Assembly (NCBI RefSeq): GCF_013184495.1
Contig: NZ_JAAOIY010000003.1
Span: 1 to 64,000 of the forward strand
DNA from: Sporosarcina jiandibaonis
GTDB taxonomy: Bacteria > Bacillota > Bacilli > Bacillales_A > Planococcaceae
Direction of reading: 5' to 3'
Length of the DNA stretch: 64,000 nucleotides
Shown here: positions 10,927 through 17,362 of the stretch, piece by piece
Layout of the letters: every line of letters begins with the position of its first letter
Position numbering within the stretch: the stretch's first letter is position 1
The notes under the pieces: generated by a model
The model's database searches: none
What the model saw: only the letters and a program-made list of their open reading frames with translations
Told to the model about the DNA's origin: nothing
Position numbers and translations under genes: made by a program

Positions 10927-11069
10927 TGGGTATCTGTGAAGGAGGAAATACGTTCACTACATTTGCATAAAATAAATTAGAGGATTTCGACTACGTAACA
11001 CTTTGTCGAAATCCTTTTTGTTTTTATTCAAAGAATTGTCATAAATGCACAATATACAGTTGCCTTTTT
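10927..11069. repeat. Dispersed intergenic repeat copy behind glgP, containing a terminator
   Basis: The left end GGGTATCTGTGAA, an internal TTGCATAA, a central hairpin and a right end ATGCACAATATACAGTTGCC follow the plan of the family seen around 49-56 kb. This copy has diverged most at the right end. A second left-end-like piece (AAGGTATCTGTACTT) lies at about 11073-11088. Confidence 0.5.
10981..11020 (+). terminator. Rho-independent terminator of the glg operon
   Basis: AGGATTTCGAC (10981-10991) pairs perfectly with GTCGAAATCCT (11005-11015) across a 13-nt loop and is followed by TTTTGTTTTT. The hairpin is the centre of the dispersed repeat, so here the repeat acts as the operon terminator. 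Confidence 0.85.
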
Positions 11070-11162
11070 GATAAGGTATCTGTACTTGTTTTTATATTAT
11101 GATAGTATATAATTATCGATATATTAAATTATTAGTATATTGAAATTATAGGAGGCGCGTGA

Positions 11163-12608
11163 ATGGCTACTTTTTTAGGATCGATTATTTTATTAATAGC
11201 CGGGTACGCGGTTTATTCGAAAGTAATCGAAAAAGCATTTAAGATTGATGATTCTCGTAAAACGCCGGCGTACACCGTAAATGATGGCATGGATTATGTA
11301 CCGATGAGTTGGTGGAAAGGGTGGCTAATCCAATTATTAAATATTGCTGGATTAGGACCTATTTTCGGGGCTGTTGCAGGTGCGTTGTACGGGCCTGTAG
11401 CATTTATATGGATTGTCTTCGGTTCGATTTTTGCGGGAGGGGTTCATGACTATTTTTCCGGCATGTTGTCTTTGAAACATAAAGGCGCACAATTTCCGCA
11501 AATTGTCGGGAAATACTTGGGGACTTTTGCTCGAAAGTCGATTGTTGTCATTTCGCTTATTTTAATGATTTTAGTAACAGCAGCCTTTACTGCAGGGCCT
11601 GCACAGTTAATCGCACAAATTACGCCGATTCCCTTTATAGGTGCATTAGTGATTGTTTTTGCCTACTTCTTTATCGCCGCAATCATGCCGATAAATAAAA
11701 TCATCGGTAAAATATATCCAGTCTTTGGTGCAATCATTATCTTTATGGCGGTTGCGATAGGGGCGGTTCTATTATTTGGTAATTATTCAATTCCCAACTT
11801 GACACTAAGTAATTTACATCCTGGGGAGTTGCCGGTTTGGCCATTGCTGATGGTGACAATTTCTTGCGGAGCCATTTCAGGTTTTCACTCAACGCAAAGT
11901 CCGATCGTTTCAAGAACGATGAAGAAAGAGTCAGAAGGCCGCAAAATCTTTTACGGTGCAATGATTGGAGAAGGTGTGATCGCACTCGTTTGGGCAGCGG
12001 CAGGAATGACGTTTTTCGGTGGAACAGGCGGACTTCAAGCAGCTCTTGCGGCGGGTGGTCCGGCAGGTGTCATTAATGAAATGTCTTCAACGATGCTTGG
12101 TACATTCGGGGGAATTTTAGCTATTCTTGCAGTGATTATTTTACCGATAACGACAGGTGACACAGCGCTTCGTTCTTCGAGAATGATTGTCATGGAGTCA
12201 GTATCGAAATGGTTTGACCCAGACAAAAAACGCACAGTTGTCATGGCAACTGTTGTGCTTGGTGTTCCAGCGTTTTTATTATCAACGATTGACTACTCAT
12301 TTTTGTGGAGATACGTAGGCGGGACAAACCAGCTGACGGCTACAATTATGTTGTGGGTTGTCGTTTCTTATTTATTGAAAGAAGGACGTGCGCATGCGCA
12401 TATGCTCGCGGGTATTCCAGCACTCTTTATGACGGGTGTCGTAGCCACTTACTTCTTATACGCACCTGAAGGATTGAACTTGGATTATACACTTTCAATT
12501 ATTATCGGCGGTATTATCACATTTATTGTATTTTTAATGTACATTCGACAGATTGTTCGCCATCGAGAGATTGCAGTGAAAAATGTATTAGCAGAACCGA
12601 GTAATTAA
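11163..12608 (+). CDS. cstA: CstA-family carbon starvation / peptide-pyruvate transporter (short form)
   Basis: A 481-residue polytopic membrane protein of the CstA family. The segment GGVHDYFSGMLSLKHKGAQ and the STQSPIVSRTMKKESEGRK loop are typical. Family members in enterobacteria import pyruvate or peptides during carbon limitation. This protein is the short form (about 480 rather than 600-700 residues), lacking the long C-terminal part. It has an AGGAGG site just before the ATG. The substrate cannot be read from the sequence. A strong bidirectional terminator follows. Confidence 0.85.
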   Translation: MATFLGSIILLIAGYAVYSKVIEKAFKIDDSRKTPAYTVNDGMDYVPMSWWKGWLIQLLNIAGLGPIFGAVAGALYGPVAFIWIVFGSIFAGGVHDYFSGMLSLKHKGAQFPQIVGKYLGTFARKSIVVISLILMILVTAAFTAGPAQLIAQITPIPFIGALVIVFAYFFIAAIMPINKIIGKIYPVFGAIIIFMAVAIGAVLLFGNYSIPNLTLSNLHPGELPVWPLLMVTISCGAISGFHSTQSPIVSRTMKKESEGRKIFYGAMIGEGVIALVWAAAGMTFFGGTGGLQAALAAGGPAGVINEMSSTMLGTFGGILAILAVIILPITTGDTALRSSRMIVMESVSKWFDPDKKRTVVMATVVLGVPAFLLSTIDYSFLWRYVGGTNQLTATIMLWVVVSYLLKEGRAHAHMLAGIPALFMTGVVATYFLYAPEGLNLDYTLSIIIGGIITFIVFLMYIRQIVRHREIAVKNVLAEPSN

Positions 12609-12620
12609 TAGTTAAATAAA

Positions 12621-12659
12621 AAACTGATTTCCTTTTGTGGAGGAAATCAGTTTTTTAGT
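12621..12659. terminator. Bidirectional terminator between cstA and the SDR gene
   Basis: AAACTGATTTCCT (12621-12633) and AGGAAATCAGTTT (12641-12653) form a 13-bp perfect stem with a 7-nt loop. It is flanked by A-rich and T-rich tracts, so it can serve both convergent genes. Confidence 0.9.
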
Positions 12660-12671
12660 GAATGAAATTCT

Positions 12672-13364
12672 TTAATGATTCTTAATCACAACTTGCTCCA
12701 CATTCAAATTTTTTCTTGTTTTTGCGTTATGATAGATGATGTCGGCAATATCTTCTGGGTCCATTAATCCTGCTGTCTGAGACTCATCGTAAATTCCGTC
12801 CCAGAATTCTGTCTTCATGCCACCCATATAGGCGCCGAAAACGTGAATGTTTGTTTTTTCTAGCTCAACCAGTAGACTCTCGTGGAAGCCACGCATACCA
12901 AACTTACTTGCACAGTAAACGGATTCCGTCTTTTTTCCTTCTAATCCAGCTGTGGAGACGATGTTTAAAATGCTGCCGCTATTTCTTTCTTTCATGTCTG
13001 AAAGCACTTCTTGCGTACAAAAAATAGTCCCTTTTATGTTGATGTCAATCATTTGGTGGACCTCGTCTTCTGATAAGTTTTCCGCTAAATCAAACACGCC
13101 AACCCCCGCATTATTTACAAGCACATCTACTGTACCTAAGTTTTCTTTAATCTTTGTGAAAACTTGAGACACTTCACGTTTAGATGATACGTCTACTGGG
13201 AAAATTGAATGATTTTCGTTCGGTAAATCTTTCGCAGTACGCTCCAATTTATCTTCCGTTCTGCCGAGTAAACAAACGTGATACCCATCTTTTGCATATT
13301 TTTTAGCAAGTGATGCGCCTAATCCACTTCCAGCGCCGGTAATTACGACAATTTTATTATTCAA
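12672..13364 (-). CDS. Short-chain dehydrogenase/reductase
   Basis: A 230-residue classical SDR. The cofactor-binding TGAGSGLG is near the N-terminus, NNAGVGV follows, and the catalytic YCASK (YxxxK) and a preceding Ser (NIVSTAG) are present. It resembles the YvaG/FabG-like group of NAD(P)H-dependent oxidoreductases; the substrate is not predictable. Start is TTG, preceded by an AGGGAT site. It is monocistronic and convergent with cstA. Confidence 0.88.
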   Translation of the reverse strand: MNNKIVVITGAGSGLGASLAKKYAKDGYHVCLLGRTEDKLERTAKDLPNENHSIFPVDVSSKREVSQVFTKIKENLGTVDVLVNNAGVGVFDLAENLSEDEVHQMIDINIKGTIFCTQEVLSDMKERNSGSILNIVSTAGLEGKKTESVYCASKFGMRGFHESLLVELEKTNIHVFGAYMGGMKTEFWDGIYDESQTAGLMDPEDIADIIYHNAKTRKNLNVEQVVIKNH

Positions 13365-13501
13365 GATTCAATCGATCCCTTCTGATGCGTAGTGATTAAT
13401 ATTATAATCCAAGTGGCTGTCGAATCCAATTTAGGTACTGGTGCAAGAAATATTGAGGTTGTATGTTACTGAAACACAGTCCGATAATTAACAAATTCGA
13501 A

Positions 13502-13530
13502 TTGACTGAAATATAAATTTGTGGTATACT
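13502..13530 (+). promoter_or_regulatory. Sigma-A-type promoter of the SAM riboswitch transcript
   Basis: TTGACT (13502-13507) and TATACT (13525-13530) are separated by exactly 17 bp, and the riboswitch begins about 20 bp downstream. This is a near-consensus vegetative promoter. Confidence 0.8.
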
Positions 13531-13550
13531 ATTTATAACTAAATAATAGA

Positions 13551-13705
13551 CTCTTTTCTTATTGAGAGAGATGGAGGGAATTGGCCCGACGAAGTCTCAG
13601 CAACCTGCCAGCTGGTAAGGTGCTACATCCAACAGGGGGGACCCCCTGATAGATGAGGAGAAATTTTTGCATGCAAACTCTTCTCTCTTTGGGGAAGGGT
13701 TTTTT
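13551..13705 (+). ncRNA. SAM-I (S-box) riboswitch with intrinsic terminator
   Basis: The leader carries the conserved S-box series GATGGAGGGA, GGCCCGACGAAG, CAGCAACC and AAGGTGCTA-CATCC, then a closing strand (GATAGATGAGGAG) that can pair with the initial TTCTTAT. CTCTTCTCT (13678-13686) and GGGGAAGGG (13691-13699) make a 9-bp terminator stem with GU pairs and a 4-nt loop, followed by six T. High SAM should favour this terminator. The downstream gene is a small coiled-coil protein, not a recognised methionine or cysteine gene. Confidence 0.93.
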
Positions 13706-13734
13706 ATTTGGAAAAAATTTCAGGAGGGTTTATG

Positions 13735-14013
13735 ATGACGAATTTACAACAGCTCTATGCGGAGCGCGAACGATTAAAAAGACAAAAAGCAACCGGGGTT
13801 GCGAGTGCAATGAAAAGACATCAAGAAATCGAGAAACTACAGAAAGAAATCGATTACTATGAACTTGGTGACAATATCTCTAGAGCGCAAATTCAGGAAG
13901 AGTTGGCGGAAATTGAAACTTTGCAAGAAGAGGTTAACCGTTTAACAGCAGTTGTCGCTGAGAGAAGACGCGTTTTAGCGGCTAAGGTATTTGGGGAACA
14001 CACTGCGATTTAA
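13735..14013 (+). CDS. Small coiled-coil protein under SAM riboswitch control
   Basis: A 92-residue, highly charged, soluble protein with no recognised family. Most of it reads as heptad-rich helix: QQLYAERERLKRQK, then HQEIEKLQKEIDYYELG, then EELAEIETLQEEVNRLTAV. This suggests a two-helix coiled coil. Start 13735 is chosen because AGGAGG lies 7 nt upstream; an adjacent ATG at 13732 is only 4 nt away. It is the only gene between the S-box leader and a terminator at 14036-14060, so the riboswitch controls it alone. Function unknown; a link to sulfur/SAM metabolism is inferred from regulation only. Confidence 0.8.
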   Translation: MTNLQQLYAERERLKRQKATGVASAMKRHQEIEKLQKEIDYYELGDNISRAQIQEELAEIETLQEEVNRLTAVVAERRRVLAAKVFGEHTAI

Positions 14014-14035
14014 GGAATAACAAAACATCTAAAGC

Positions 14036-14068
14036 CCCTTCCTCAATTATTAGGGGCTTTAGGTGTTT
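14036..14068 (+). terminator. Rho-independent terminator
   Basis: AAAGCCCCT and AGGGGCTTT form a 9-bp stem around CCTCAATTATT-type loop sequence, followed by a TGTTTTT tail. It closes the riboswitch-controlled single-gene unit. Confidence 0.85.
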
Positions 14069-14103
14069 TTACAAATTTAGGTGTAAGGGGGAGATAAATC
14101 GAA

Positions 14104-14205
14104 TTGTTAGTAAAAATAAATCCAGAGAAGAAAAGTTATGCATATGTTATGAAAACCGAACAAAGGGATCGCTATGTAAGCAGAGGATCAGATTATAAAG
14201 GCTAA
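14104..14205 (+). CDS. Candidate 33-residue small ORF
   Basis: A TTG-initiated frame of 33 codons preceded by AAGGGGGAGAT at good spacing. It reads LVKINPEKKSYAYVMKTEQR and ends in RGSDYKG. Charged and soluble, no recognised family. It sits between the terminator of the coiled-coil gene and the convergent SET-domain gene, and no promoter was identified. The ribosome binding site is the only support. Confidence 0.25.
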   Translation: MLVKINPEKKSYAYVMKTEQRDRYVSRGSDYKG

Positions 14206-14298
14206 TCTCTTTATTGGTTATTGTTCTACCATGCTGGTGAAAGAATCCATGCCTGTGGCTGAAGGTTTATTTGTCTCATCGTCCACACGATGCCCTAT

Positions 14299-14679
14299 TT
14301 ATTCCAATACATCAAACCATAATGAAGATTTATCTTCGATATCTCCATTGTAATTAATAGTAATCTCCTCACCGACTTTAATATCATCAATTGCATAAAA
14401 ATCGATAGACAGATTTTCTATATTATTAAAAAACGTCGAATTTGGAGTGTATGAATGATTAAATAGGGATCCGTATCCCAAAACAATTGCTGTTTGCTCG
14501 TAATTTTCCCCCCAAGTGAAGCAGTAATTAAAAAGTACGGTCTTCTTCAGATACTTCCACTCATCCTTACAAGATACTAAAACAGGTGACACCTCAATGA
14601 GCTCACCTGTTTTAATATCACGTGTAGCATATATCCCTTTGCCGTATTTTCCAGTATCTTTTATACATATTGGTGACAT
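14299..14679 (-). CDS. SET-domain protein (lysine methyltransferase-like)
   Basis: A 126-residue stand-alone SET domain. GKGIYATRDIKTGELIE forms the N-SET strand pair, LFNHSYTPN is the NHS-type SAM/peptide-binding core, and GEEITINYNG is the C-SET segment with the conserved Tyr. There is no pre- or post-SET cysteine cluster, as usual for bacterial short SET proteins. It is the third gene of a leftward group after the Thr/Lys-repeat protein and cotH, 68 bp after cotH. Family members methylate lysine; here the neighbouring lysine-rich coat protein is a candidate substrate, which is inference. Confidence 0.85.
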   Translation of the reverse strand: MSPICIKDTGKYGKGIYATRDIKTGELIEVSPVLVSCKDEWKYLKKTVLFNYCFTWGENYEQTAIVLGYGSLFNHSYTPNSTFFNNIENLSIDFYAIDDIKVGEEITINYNGDIEDKSSLWFDVLE

Positions 14680-14747
14680 GCACTAGCTCCTTTTCGTGAT
14701 TCTTGGTCAATTTACATTTTGAATAAATGACAACAGCGCATAATTTA

Positions 14748-15833
14748 TTAGTCAAAATTTAGCAGTTTCTGTTTCAAATAGTTATTGCGGTCACGAATAA
14801 ATTGAAAGATAAATTCGGGTTCGCGGTCGAATGCGTCAATCTTCTTTTTCTTATATGGATCAAGAAGTATGTGGGGGCGCAGGGCCTCATGTAGAGACAT
14901 CACTTTATTTTCCATATTAGCAACTGTGAACTTTGTATCTAAGATTTCTTCCAAGATATTTCTGTAAAGATTACGGAATTCCATGAATCTCATGAGAAGA
15001 TAGCAGAGGTGATTGTTCTTCTTACCTTCCATAGGAACATAATTGTATTGCATGATTCCTCCGTCGACTTTTCGTCCCCAAGTTGCATCATAGTCCCAAG
15101 GAATGATTTCAAACAATCGCGTCTCACTATTTCGGTACAATGCATAGTTATGGGTGAAACCGTCATTGTTCATTGTGCAAACAGCTCCGGCGAGCCAAGT
15201 TAAAAATTTATCAATATTGATATGTTGGGAAATTTCATCAGGGAAACCTGATAGAGGTATGGTGTTGATTTTATTTATCAATTCATGAAGGGTGTCATTG
15301 TCTGAATTGCTTCCCAATACTCTTTGATACCCTGAAAGAAGTGACTCTTTCATTTTTTCGTTTCTCATTATAGAGAAGTTAGCATTATTGTTAACTGCAT
15401 AATAAATGGGTCCAGAAGGTAGGCCTCTCTTTTTTAGGAACAACTCATCAACGGACTCCAATTGTAAATAGACACCTTTATGAGAACCATTGCGAGTGAA
15501 ATTAATATGTTGACTTTGTGGTGATAAGACACCTAGGTCATGAAAGAAGTCGAAAGAAAGTTTATTTCTGATGAGAGATGGGTCTCTGTATTCGGCGTTT
15601 AGATGAATTTCGCGGACCCCGGAGAATAATTTCGGATTGTTGAACTCGATTCGATAGGATCTTTTTCGAAATTTTCGTGTATAAGATCCCCGATAGGCAA
15701 TACCTATATCATATGTGACATCCTCCACCTTTAAAGAAGCTGGAACAGGATCATTGCTCCAAACATCTTCCCGTAACTCATTTAGATTCTTTTCTTTGAT
15801 TTTCAGAAAATAAGATGGAATTAGATAGGACAT
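14748..15833 (-). CDS. cotH: CotH-family spore coat protein kinase
   Basis: A 361-residue CotH-type atypical kinase. Visible family features are the basic strand RKRSYRIEF (about 56-64), RNKLSFDFFHDLG (89-101), HKGVYLQLESVDE (118-130), the catalytic-loop-like MNNDGFTHNY (Asp about 224) and IIPWDYDATWGR (Asp about 247/249). In Bacillus subtilis CotH phosphorylates CotB and CotG on serine during coat assembly. The location between a repeat protein and CotB-like genes supports the same role. It follows the repeat protein by 128 bp on the same strand. Confidence 0.9.
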   Translation of the reverse strand: MSYLIPSYFLKIKEKNLNELREDVWSNDPVPASLKVEDVTYDIGIAYRGSYTRKFRKRSYRIEFNNPKLFSGVREIHLNAEYRDPSLIRNKLSFDFFHDLGVLSPQSQHINFTRNGSHKGVYLQLESVDELFLKKRGLPSGPIYYAVNNNANFSIMRNEKMKESLLSGYQRVLGSNSDNDTLHELINKINTIPLSGFPDEISQHINIDKFLTWLAGAVCTMNNDGFTHNYALYRNSETRLFEIIPWDYDATWGRKVDGGIMQYNYVPMEGKKNNHLCYLLMRFMEFRNLYRNILEEILDTKFTVANMENKVMSLHEALRPHILLDPYKKKKIDAFDREPEFIFQFIRDRNNYLKQKLLNFD

Positions 15834-15961
15834 ACAATCTCTTTCCTTTCAATAATTCAATCCACTGATTAAGGGATGGACCAACTATTGTTTGATATTA
15901 TTTACTACTGCTTCATGACCGATAAGTGATCAGTCATGCCGCAGTAGTTGAATTATCTAAA

Positions 15962-16393
15962 TCATTTACCTTTTCTTTTATTGCGTTTTTTCTTATTGTC
16001 TGTAGTTGTCTTGCCTGTTGACGTAGTACCTGTAGTTTTCTTGCCTGTTGACGTAGTACCTGTAGTTTTCTTGCCTGTTGACGTAGTACCTGTAGTTTTC
16101 TTGCCTGTTGACGTAGTACCTGTAGTTTTCTTGCCTGTTGACGTAGTACCTGTAGTTTTCTTGCCTGTTGACGTAGTACCTGTAGTTTTCTTGCCTGTTG
16201 ACGTAGTACCTGTAGTTTTCTTGCCTGTTGACGTAGTACCTGTAGTTTTCTTGCCTGTTGACGTAGTACCGGTTGTCGTCTTGCCAGTTGACGTCTTGCC
16301 AGTTGTCGTAGTACCAGTTGTCGTCTTGCCCGTTGTAGTAGTACCAGTTGTTGAATCATTGATCCTAGCTTTTTTCCCTTTTTTTGGCGGCAT
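15962..16393 (-). CDS. Thr/Gly/Lys tandem-repeat protein, CotG-like coat component
   Basis: A 143-residue low-complexity basic protein. A short MPPKKGKKAR head is followed by decapeptide repeats TGTTSTGKKT, eight of them perfect at the DNA level, then a lysine/arginine-rich tail. The ribosome binding site AAAGGAGGGG is excellent. It resembles Bacillus CotG in being short, basic, tandemly repeated and adjacent to cotH, but the repeats are Thr-rich rather than Ser/Tyr-rich, and identity with CotG cannot be proved by sequence. Ser/Thr would suit CotH, and the KK pairs could suit the nearby SET protein. Two other frames across the repeat are also open because 30 is a multiple of 3. Confidence 0.75.
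   Translation of the reverse strand: MPPKKGKKARINDSTTGTTTTGKTTTGTTTTGKTSTGKTTTGTTSTGKKTTGTTSTGKKTTGTTSTGKKTTGTTSTGKKTTGTTSTGKKTTGTTSTGKKTTGTTSTGKKTTGTTSTGKKTTGTTSTGKTTTDNKKKRNKRKGK
16021..16260. repeat. Eight perfect tandem copies of a 30-bp repeat
   Basis: The 30-bp unit beginning ACGTAGTACC and ending TTGCCTGTTG occurs eight times without a single mismatch. Diverged units flank it at about 15991-16020 and 16261-16345. It encodes TGTTSTGKKT on the minus strand. Perfect identity of the central units with diverged edges points to recent expansion or homogenisation. Confidence 0.97.
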
Positions 16394-16749
16394 AATTATC
16401 CCCTCCTTTAAAGCAGAATATATCCCATTGTATTCGATAGTTTATTTTTTGTGTCGGCAGATTGATTTAGCATTAATAAACAGCGAACTCACTGGTTATC
16501 AAGAAGTTTCGCTTGTTTTATTCTTCTCGGGAAGTCCTACTTCTTACTTTCTTCTTTCCATGAAATCAACTAGACAATGTGAGGAGACCCAGATGAATTA
16601 TGGTTAAGAAAACGCTTGCCAAACTTGGGTTGAAGAAATGTGTAATTAAAGTGTTCAGCCTATTATTTAAAAATAGGCTAATGACCATTACTTTGCCTAA
16701 ACAAGAAACATATAGATAGTAGGATACTATAAAAGGAGGTTAGGAAATT
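16394..16749. other. Divergent intergenic region between coat genes (356 bp)
   Basis: It separates the leftward repeat-protein/cotH/SET group from the rightward CotB-like genes and should hold sporulation promoters for both. A hairpin AGCCTATT (16657-16664) / AATAGGCT (16672-16679) has no T tract. A CATATAGATA stretch near 16709 resembles but does not match a sigma-K -10 element. No gene was seen. Confidence 0.4.
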
Positions 16750-17289
16750 TTGAAAAAAGAAATGTTGCTTACTTTAGTAGACAAAGTAGTTAAAGTAGAT
16801 AGGGGGGGGCCTGAATCTCGTATTGGCAAGCTGCTTGCTGTTGATGAGGATTGTATTACATTGCTTACCGAGGACGAAGGAATTGTTTATTATAAAACAC
16901 ACCATATCAAGAGTCTAACGGCTAATGCGAAAAATGAATTGCAATACAATATTGAAGTTCCTGAAGATTTCGAGTACAAAAAAGGCGCTAACTTTAAAAG
17001 TGTTTTAGAGGAATTAAAATACCATTGGATAAAAGTTAACCGCGGTGGCCCTGAAACGCTTGAAGGAGTACTAGATGATATCAATGAAGACTATGTAACA
17101 ATTGTCGCTAACGAGGAAGTAATTCGGCTTTCCATGTTTCATATTCGTAACGTAAGTTATGGAGTTAAAGTTGAAAAACCGAAGCCTGCTGAAAAAGCAA
17201 ATGCCGATGAAAGTACAAAAGAATCTGGCAGGAAGAATCAAGAAAAGGGAAATGAACAAAAGAAACAAAAAGATGCAAAAGGAAAGTAA
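16750..17289 (+). CDS. cotB: CotB-like spore coat protein
   Basis: A 179-residue protein made of two similar domains of about 55-60 residues, each opening with an RGGPE motif (RGGPES at 18-23, RGGPET at 98-103) and closing with a YxxxHHIKSL- or MFHIRNVS-type strand. This is the pattern of the N-terminal part of Bacillus subtilis CotB. A charged lysine/glutamate tail from about 150 replaces the long serine-rich tail of B. subtilis CotB. TTG start after AAAGGAGG. Placement beside CotH supports a coat role. CotB in B. subtilis is an outer-coat protein phosphorylated by CotH; whether this short tail is modified is unknown. Confidence 0.82.
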   Translation: MKKEMLLTLVDKVVKVDRGGPESRIGKLLAVDEDCITLLTEDEGIVYYKTHHIKSLTANAKNELQYNIEVPEDFEYKKGANFKSVLEELKYHWIKVNRGGPETLEGVLDDINEDYVTIVANEEVIRLSMFHIRNVSYGVKVEKPKPAEKANADESTKESGRKNQEKGNEQKKQKDAKGK

Positions 17290-17362
17290 GTAGCTATAAA
17301 TTGCATTCGTCGCTTCTGTTGATCGGAAGCGACGAATATTCTATGAAGGAGGCGCCCCAAAA

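Noticed and set aside
16021-16260. CRISPR array
   Set aside because: The 30-bp units follow each other directly without spacers, lie in a coding frame, and no cas genes are near.
15948-16607. Open frame of 219 codons on the plus strand and another of 141 codons on the minus strand across the coat repeat
   Set aside because: Both exist only because the 30-bp repeat keeps any frame open. The minus frame starting at 16393 has a strong ribosome binding site and a sensible basic protein; the others give monotonous VVFLPVDVVP or LQVLRQQARK products without start signals.
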